Positions 58,980 to 64,000 of a stretch of 64,000 nt of DNA are shown in pieces (position 1 is the first letter of the stretch; the number at the start of each line of letters is the position of its first letter). The notes beneath the pieces were generated by a model that searched no databases, was not told where the DNA came from, and was given only the letters and a program-made list of their open reading frames with translations. Location: NCBI GenBank assembly GCA_041645555.1, contig JBAZPX010000001.1:62001-126000 (forward strand), given 5' to 3'. The translations under genes were made by a program, and so were the position numbers. Source of the DNA: JAQTRU01 sp041645555 (GTDB lineage: Bacteria > Patescibacteriota > Patescibacteriia > Patescibacteriales > JAQTRU01).

Positions 58980-59480
58980 ATGAAAGTCAAATTAATTTTA
59001 TTTTCCGAAAAACATTTACCGGCCTCGCGCCGCTGGTTAAACAATAAAGAATTTTGCCGTTTGTTCGGCCGGGTTTATCGTCCGCTTTCGATAAAGAGCC
59101 AGAAAGACTGGTATTTTAAGCTTAAAAAGGATAAAACTCAGCTAATTTTCGCCATTGAAGTTGATGATATTTATATTGGTAATATCGGATTAAAAAATAT
59201 AGATTATCAGAATAAAAAAGCCGAGTATTATATTTTTATTGGCAGTAAAAATTACAGAGGCAAAGGTGTAGGAAAAATCAGCAGCCGAAAATTTTTCGCT
59301 TATCTGAAAAAAAATCTGAAAATCCATAAAATTTATCTTCAGGTTGACCAGACCAATATTGCCGCCCGAAAGCTTTACGATAAGTTGGGTTTTAAAGAAG
59401 AAGGTATCTTAAAAGATGAACTGCTAAGAGGGGGAAAATATCGGACTATAATCCGTATGGCTTATTTTTTTAAATTGTAA
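58980..59480 (+). CDS. GNAT acetyltransferase (PseH-like)
   Basis: A 166-residue N-acetyltransferase. YIGNIGLKNIDYQNKKAEYYIFIG and the acetyl-CoA loop NYRGKGVGKISS, with NIAARKLYDKLGFKEEG at the end, are typical. PseH acetylates the 4-amino group of the UDP-AltNAc intermediate and this gene directly follows pseI. ATG at 58980 is preferred over an earlier in-frame ATG that overlaps pseI. It is followed one base later by a formyltransferase, which could compete for the same amine. Confidence 0.82.
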   Translation: MKVKLILFSEKHLPASRRWLNNKEFCRLFGRVYRPLSIKSQKDWYFKLKKDKTQLIFAIEVDDIYIGNIGLKNIDYQNKKAEYYIFIGSKNYRGKGVGKISSRKFFAYLKKNLKIHKIYLQVDQTNIAARKLYDKLGFKEEGILKDELLRGGKYRTIIRMAYFFKL

Positions 59481-59481
59481 T

Positions 59482-60147
59482 ATGAAATTAGTTTTATTCG
59501 CGGTAACCGGTTTCGGCAACAAAGTACTCGACGCTTTATTGGCAGAGAATTGCGAGGTGGCTTATATTTTTACGCGTCCCGGCAGAGAACCGTCGCCTTA
59601 TTACCCGGGAGTGGAAAATTTAATTACCTATGCCGAAAAAAGGGGAGTGTTAATCCACGATGATTTTGACTGGAGTGAAATTAAAAAGAAGATAGAAATG
59701 GCGTCGCCCGAATTATTGCTCGTTGCCACTTATCCTAAAATAATCCCGTCTGAGATTATTAAGGCCGTTCCGCTGGCGGTCAACATTCATCCGTCCCTCT
59801 TGCCAAAGTACCGTGGCGCGACCCCAATTGACTGGGTACTATATAATAAAGAAAAAGAGACCGGAGTAACCGCCCATTTGCTTGCCGAGAAAGCCGATAG
59901 GGGCGCGATTTTAATTCAAAAAAAGATTAAAATTGCCCTTGACGACAATAAGACGACCTTGACCAATAAATTAATCGATTTATATATTTTGGCGGTTAAG
60001 GAATTAATTAAGCGGATAAAAGCCAAAAGCCTAAAACTGGAATTACAAAACGAAAAGGAAGCAACTTATTTTCCGCGCTTTGATAAATTAAGCGAGGAGG
60101 AAAAAATAAAATTAAAATTGCAAAATAATGATAAAATACGGGATTAA
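59482..60147 (+). CDS. Formyltransferase-fold protein (sugar N-formyltransferase?)
   Basis: A 221-residue protein with the folate-dependent formyltransferase core: the catalytic set Asn101, His103 (NIHPSLLPKYRGATP) and Asp139 (EKADRGAILIQ). It lacks the C-terminal tRNA-binding domain of Met-tRNA formyltransferase, so a sugar amine is the likelier acceptor. It lies next to a PseH-like acetyltransferase, which suggests N-formylation of a pseudaminic-type intermediate. It overlaps the next gene by 20 bases. Confidence 0.83.
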   Translation: MKLVLFAVTGFGNKVLDALLAENCEVAYIFTRPGREPSPYYPGVENLITYAEKRGVLIHDDFDWSEIKKKIEMASPELLLVATYPKIIPSEIIKAVPLAVNIHPSLLPKYRGATPIDWVLYNKEKETGVTAHLLAEKADRGAILIQKKIKIALDDNKTTLTNKLIDLYILAVKELIKRIKAKSLKLELQNEKEATYFPRFDKLSEEEKIKLKLQNNDKIRD

Positions 60148-60883
60148 AATTTGGTCAATCAACGAACGTTATTTTACGGAAGCAGTGCGTTTGTATGAAA
60201 GGGGCAAGATTGATTTCATTGAACTATATTTAGTGCCTGATAAAATACCCGAGTCGGTTAAAAAGTTTAAAAACGTTGAAATGCAAATTCACGCGCCGCA
60301 TTCCTCTCATGGATTTAATATCTTTACGGTGAATCAAGCGGGAGTTAATTTTTTTAAAGAACAGGTGGTAAAAACCGCTGATTTATTAAACGCTAAAAAT
60401 ATTATTGTGCACGCGGGAGTGGGCGAGGACAAATTGATTTTTAAGAAAAACATTAAACTGATTGCGGATGATAGGCTGTTAATAGAAAATAAGCCGAAAG
60501 TTGGCTTAAATAATGAATTGTGTTTTGGACATTCTTTGGATCAGCTTATTTTTATAAAAGATGAATGCGGGCTTAATATATGCCTTGATTTCGGCCATGC
60601 GATCAAGAGCGCCGCCTCAGAGAAAATAAATTACAAAGACTTTCTGAGTAATTTATTGAGTATTTTAAAACCCTCTTATTTTCATCTGTCCGGCGGTTTT
60701 TATGATAACGAGCAAGATGAACATTTAAATTTAGACGAAGGTAATATTGACTGTACTTGGATTAAGAATAAATTAGAAAAATTAAGCGAAAATAGTGATA
60801 TTAGCCTAGCTTTTGAAACACCAAAAGTCGGAAATAATTTAAGAAATGACTTGAGAAATATAGAATATTTTAAGAATTTATAA
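60128..60883 (+). CDS. Sugar-phosphate isomerase/epimerase-like TIM-barrel protein
   Basis: A 251-residue protein of the AP-endonuclease-2/xylose isomerase-like barrel class. It starts MIKYGIKIWSINERYF, with VEMQIHAPHSSHGFN, NIIVHAGVGEDKL, CLDFGHAIKSA, YFHLSGGFYDNEQDEHLNLDEGNID and LAFETPKVG, in which the histidine and acidic residues could hold metals. It may epimerise or otherwise rearrange a sugar of the pathway. It overlaps the formyltransferase gene by 20 bases, implying coupled expression. Confidence 0.78.
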   Translation: MIKYGIKIWSINERYFTEAVRLYERGKIDFIELYLVPDKIPESVKKFKNVEMQIHAPHSSHGFNIFTVNQAGVNFFKEQVVKTADLLNAKNIIVHAGVGEDKLIFKKNIKLIADDRLLIENKPKVGLNNELCFGHSLDQLIFIKDECGLNICLDFGHAIKSAASEKINYKDFLSNLLSILKPSYFHLSGGFYDNEQDEHLNLDEGNIDCTWIKNKLEKLSENSDISLAFETPKVGNNLRNDLRNIEYFKNL

Positions 60884-60930
60884 ATTTAGTGGAGAATTAT
60901 TATTTAAAACACAAATAAAGCCTAAAAAAT

Positions 60931-62442
60931 ATGAGTGATTTAAAGGGAAAACGAGTTTTAATTTTTCAACAACGTGCTTGGGGAATAAATATTGGGCATT
61001 TTTTAGCTAAGAAACTGCAGGCAGAGGGATGCAGATTAGCCGCCTTAACGTTAAAAAGGACTACGCACGATTTCATTTTAAATCAGAAGGAAGTTAAGTA
61101 CGATTTAATTGTGAATAACGACGAAATAATGAGCCGACCGAGAGATTATCTGCGGGGAGACACTTATTCCCTTGAGGAAATATGCAAAACATTAGGCGTA
61201 GACACTATTTGGCCCATAGTTATGACTTTAAGAAACCATGTTAGGAGTTATAAAGATAAATATTATTATGGATTTAAGCAGAACGTTCCGGATGAAGAAA
61301 TTATAGATTTTGTCATGGCGGTGTATAAATATATTAATGAAATATTTGATAAATTTAACCCTGAAATAATTATCACCCCCGTTTTTGTTTCTTTGCCCCA
61401 TATAATGTTCAATCTTTTTGCCGCAATGAGAGGAATAAAAATGATAGCAATTACGGATTCTAAAGTTAGGGGTTATTATATTTTTTCTAACAGCTACCAG
61501 GGTGATAAAGGCGATTTTTATGATCGGGTTGATGCGCTTAATAATAATTCAGAAGAAACGGTTAACCGCGATAAAGCTAAAAGATATATAAAAGAGTTTA
61601 GGGAAACTTTTAAAAAACCGGATTATTTTAAAGAAATAAACGCTAAAAAATCAATAAAACAAATAATTAGGCACGAGTTATCTCCTTTTTATCATATCTT
61701 GCGCTGGTATATAAAGAAGCCTATAAACGTTTTAGAAAGCACGGGTATAACCGTAGATTACCGGCCGCCAAGAATTATTCTAAGAGACCATTATTGCCAG
61801 AAGCGATATAAAAAATTTATGGATAATTTTAGTTATTATCCGTTTGAGAAAATAAAAAAATTTGTTTATTTTCCTTTGCAATTTCAACCGGAAGCCAGTC
61901 TGGAGTTAGCTGCTCCGTATTTTAGCAATCAAATAGAAACCGCCAGATTAGTGGCTATGTCCATGCCCGATGACTATGTTTTAGTAGTAAAAGAGCATCC
62001 AGCCATGGTCGGTTTACGGTCGCCCTCCTACATTGAGAAAATTGCCAGAACAGTTAATGTCAAATTAATTGATTACAGAATTTCAAGTGAGGACGTTTTA
62101 AAAAAAGCTGACTTAATAATTAGTCCAAACAGCACCACTCTGGCCGAAGCCGCTTTTTTAAAAAAACCGGCAATCCAACTTGGTGATTTAGGCACAACCT
62201 TAAAATTACCAAATGTTTTCAAACATAATCAAACCACAACCCTGCCGGCTAAAATTAAAGAAGTATTAAAGGTTGATTTAAAAACAGAAGAATATGAAAG
62301 AAGATTGGAAAATTTTGTGGCGGCTGTTTATGATACTGGGTTTGATTTTAACTACATAAAGGCTTGGGAAGAAGGAGGTGAAGCCATGGAGCCATTATGG
62401 CAAATATACAAAAAAGAAATAGAAAAGAGATTAATGCATTAA
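60931..62442 (+). CDS. Capsule-type glycan synthesis protein (PF05159-like), paralogue
   Basis: A 503-residue protein with the same layout as the gene at 42840: an N-terminal half opening KRVLIFQQRAWGINIGHFLAK, and a C-terminal half with FVYFPLQFQPEASLE, VVKEHPAMVGLRSPSYIEKI, LIDYRISSEDVLKKADLII and SPNSTTLAEAAFLKKPAIQLGD. That pattern fits capsule synthesis/Kdo-type transferases. The two copies bracket the nonulosonate cluster and may add two different nonulosonates or act on two glycans. Confidence 0.72.
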   Translation: MSDLKGKRVLIFQQRAWGINIGHFLAKKLQAEGCRLAALTLKRTTHDFILNQKEVKYDLIVNNDEIMSRPRDYLRGDTYSLEEICKTLGVDTIWPIVMTLRNHVRSYKDKYYYGFKQNVPDEEIIDFVMAVYKYINEIFDKFNPEIIITPVFVSLPHIMFNLFAAMRGIKMIAITDSKVRGYYIFSNSYQGDKGDFYDRVDALNNNSEETVNRDKAKRYIKEFRETFKKPDYFKEINAKKSIKQIIRHELSPFYHILRWYIKKPINVLESTGITVDYRPPRIILRDHYCQKRYKKFMDNFSYYPFEKIKKFVYFPLQFQPEASLELAAPYFSNQIETARLVAMSMPDDYVLVVKEHPAMVGLRSPSYIEKIARTVNVKLIDYRISSEDVLKKADLIISPNSTTLAEAAFLKKPAIQLGDLGTTLKLPNVFKHNQTTTLPAKIKEVLKVDLKTEEYERRLENFVAAVYDTGFDFNYIKAWEEGGEAMEPLWQIYKKEIEKRLMH

Positions 62443-62451
62443 TATAAATAT

Positions 62452-63234
62452 ATGACTTTTTTACCGGAGAAAAAGGCCTTGGAAATATTAGGAGGCAAAC
62501 AGGAGGAAGGTGGTAGCCAGGAAGAAAGAATTATTAAGTTCATGACCGAAGGAGCCGGTTATTGGAACGTGCCTGATAAAGAAAAATGGAAGGGCGTATT
62601 TAATCATATCATGTTAGAATATAATGCCGGAATACATATTGCTAAAAGGCTTAAAAAAATAGGTGAAGAAAAAGATATTAATGAATTAAAAAATATTGAT
62701 GTGCGCGAAGCGGCAACCGCCGCGTTATTGAGCGATATTGGCAAAAGAAGAGCCGAAGAAACGATTATAAAAGGTGAAACCGAAGAAGATACCCACGGAC
62801 AAATAGGCAAAGAAATGCTAGAGAAAGCCGGTTTTTCTGAAACCGTATCAAGGATCGCAAATTCTCATGACTTTCCCACCTCAAAAGATCAATTGCCTAC
62901 CATTTATGATAAAATTGCTTTATTTGCTGATGCTATTGCCGGTCAAAAATATATGCTGCCGGCTGAAAGACTTCATGATATTAAACAAAGATGGATTATT
63001 CAAAGAAAAGAAAAAGGCGCAGAGCCTTTAATTAGTGAAGATAAATTTGAACAATACAGGCAAGTCGTACAGGAAGTAGCAGACGAGATCTTTAGACTTT
63101 TAGGCGAAGATCCAGAAGAATTTATTAAAAATATTCCCCATAGCCGGGAAGAAAGATATATGCGGGCTTTATTTGATAAGAGTTTAGAGAACAGGGGGAT
63201 ACGGTTTGCGGGTAGTTTATATAACGAGAAGTAA
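62452..63234 (+). CDS. HD-domain-like protein with altered HD motif
   Basis: A 260-residue protein. The region 50-140 looks like an HD phosphohydrolase (FNHIMLEYNAGIHIAKRL, AATAALLSDIGKRR, EDTHGQIGKEML, ANSHDFPTSKDQ), but the central His-Asp is Ser94-Asp95. The missing histidine should weaken metal binding, so it may be inactive or use another ligand. It has no membrane segment. It lies ten bases after the capsule-type gene, next to a TagD-like enzyme and a transporter. Confidence 0.68.
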   Translation: MTFLPEKKALEILGGKQEEGGSQEERIIKFMTEGAGYWNVPDKEKWKGVFNHIMLEYNAGIHIAKRLKKIGEEKDINELKNIDVREAATAALLSDIGKRRAEETIIKGETEEDTHGQIGKEMLEKAGFSETVSRIANSHDFPTSKDQLPTIYDKIALFADAIAGQKYMLPAERLHDIKQRWIIQRKEKGAEPLISEDKFEQYRQVVQEVADEIFRLLGEDPEEFIKNIPHSREERYMRALFDKSLENRGIRFAGSLYNEK

Positions 63235-63268
63235 TAAGTAATAATAATTAACTAACCAATCCAGACTT

Positions 63269-63700
63269 ATGAGCAAAAACCAACCAAGAATCGTCTATTC
63301 TTACTATGTTTTAGACATTGTCCACAAAGGCCATTTATTAATGATGAAAAATGCTAAAGCCATTGCCGGCGAAGACGGCAAACTAATCGTCGGTATTTTA
63401 ACCGATGAGGCGACTATGGAAAAAAAACCAAGACCAATCTTATCTTTTGAAGAAAGAATGGAATTAGCTGAAGCTATAAGATATGCTGATTTAGTGGTGC
63501 CGCAGGAGACTTATTCTCCTTTGCCGAATGTTAAAAAGATTAAGCCGGATATTTTAATGGAGAGCGCTAGCCATGACGAAAAAGCAATTGAAGAACATCG
63601 CCAATACATGAAAAGCATCGGAGGCAAAGTTGTGGTTTTACCATATTTCCCTAAGTTTTCATCAACAAACATTAAGCATAAAATAAAAAATTCTAACTAA
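63269..63700 (+). CDS. Nucleotidyltransferase (TagD/glycerol-3-phosphate cytidylyltransferase-like)
   Basis: A 143-residue enzyme with the HxGH motif (DIVHKGHLL, His19 to His22) and the late FSSTNIK segment, both typical of the cytidylyltransferase family that makes CDP-glycerol or similar donors. Family members activate alcohol phosphates; the substrate here is not identified. Its position beside an HD protein and an organophosphate-type MFS transporter suggests a small metabolic unit separate from the nonulosonate genes. Confidence 0.8.
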   Translation: MSKNQPRIVYSYYVLDIVHKGHLLMMKNAKAIAGEDGKLIVGILTDEATMEKKPRPILSFEERMELAEAIRYADLVVPQETYSPLPNVKKIKPDILMESASHDEKAIEEHRQYMKSIGGKVVVLPYFPKFSSTNIKHKIKNSN

Positions 63701-63716
63701 ACTAATTTTTGAATTT

Positions 63717-64000
63717 ATGGAAAAATGGCAGAGAAAAATTCTTTTTATCTCATGGCTTACTTACGCCAGTTTTTATTTAGTGAGAGTTAATATGTCGGTT
63801 GCTATCCCCGGCATAACGAATGAGTTTGATATTTCTAAAACTAATATTGGCTGGACGTTAACGGCCCTATTCTTCGCTTATGCCGTTGGTCAGTTTATAA
63901 ACGGGCAAATAGGAGATAAATTTAAAGCCAGGAAAGTCGTTACTATCGGCTTGCTAGCTTCTGCTATCTTAAATATCGCTTTCGGTTTTGTGGGCAATTC
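63717..64000 (+). CDS. MFS transporter, 3' end outside window
   Basis: 94 codons visible from ATG 63717 (MEKWQRKILFISWLTYASFY). The first helices and the cytoplasmic loop GQFINGQIGDKFKARK match MFS motif A (GxxxDRxGRR). The opening with YLVRVNMSVAIPG resembles GlpT/UhpT-type organophosphate:phosphate antiporters. It follows the nucleotidyltransferase by 16 bases, so uptake of a phosphorylated alcohol feeding that enzyme is a possible link. The protein is cut by the window end. Confidence 0.75.
   Translation, partial: MEKWQRKILFISWLTYASFYLVRVNMSVAIPGITNEFDISKTNIGWTLTALFFAYAVGQFINGQIGDKFKARKVVTIGLLASAILNIAFGFVGN

Noticed and set aside
1..64000. Insertion sequences, prophage genes or rRNA
   Set aside because: No transposase, integrase, terminase, capsid or rRNA-like sequence was recognised. 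The NIKxGV motif of tail fibres occurs only in secreted proteins with signal leaders.

Overview
This AT-rich window carries every recognisable protein gene and the single tRNA on the + strand. It most resembles a genome of the Candidate Phyla Radiation (Patescibacteria, Parcubacteria-like). That is an inference from several signs: three membrane-anchored proteins with calcium-binding TSP3 repeats ending in a common NGYNPxGxGKL tail, GYAWS/GWISF repeat proteins, overlapping ybeY-dgkA, ligA-gatC-gatA in a row, a small AbrB-like protein, short GtrA-type proteins, few Shine-Dalgarno sequences and many AT-rich inverted repeats between genes. TGA is an ordinary stop here (for example at the ends of ligA, pseB and the gene at 9907), so the Gracilibacteria/SR1 code does not apply.

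Bases 1-13167 form a cell-surface region. It holds a truncated Ig-like/cysteine-rich protein, the three TSP3 proteins, ybeY-dgkA, a paralogous family of secreted proteins with one conserved leader and unrelated C-terminal heads (5066, 5910, 6563, 12199, with 11494 as a relative), a GYAWS/PKD protein, and a four-gene pseudopilin operon (8664-11470) with its own terminator and promoter upstream. Bases 13185-17016 carry ligA, gatC and gatA. A short accessory patch follows (17017-18383): a small membrane-protein gene interrupted by an in-frame TGA, tRNA-Ser(GGA), a 179-residue anchored protein, and a second copy of the 3' end of the tRNA.

Bases 18384-35324 are a glycan and envelope assembly cluster. 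It contains an AbrB-like protein, GT4 and GT2 glycosyltransferases, three GT-C (GT39/ArnT-like) membrane enzymes, two GtrA-like proteins, a nitroreductase, a polysaccharide deacetylase, a FemAB-like acyltransferase, methyltransferases, a radical SAM enzyme and an unknown helical-toroid candidate. Bases 35348-40578 are a self-contained module with its own promoter and terminator: parallel beta-helix protein, CotH-type kinase, VTC polyphosphate-polymerase domain and DUF4956 membrane protein.

Bases 40715-62442 begin with a winged-helix regulator under a near-consensus promoter embedded in three 10-bp repeats and probably giving a leaderless mRNA. An ABC exporter and a large nonulosonic-acid (pseudaminic-acid type) cluster follow. 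It has PseB, PseC, PseI, a second NeuB-like synthase, two CMP-sugar cytidylyltransferases, a PseH-like acetyltransferase, a formyltransferase, aminotransferases, methyltransferases, FemAB- and WbqC-like proteins, a B12 radical SAM enzyme, and two capsule-type (PF05159-like) proteins at its ends. No PseG was found. The window ends with a degenerate HD protein, a TagD-like cytidylyltransferase and a truncated MFS transporter. Overall the window encodes a surface decorated with pili, secreted proteins and a nonulosonate-containing glycan. The least understood parts are the modular secreted family, the CotH/VTC/DUF4956 module and the dual nonulosonate pathway.
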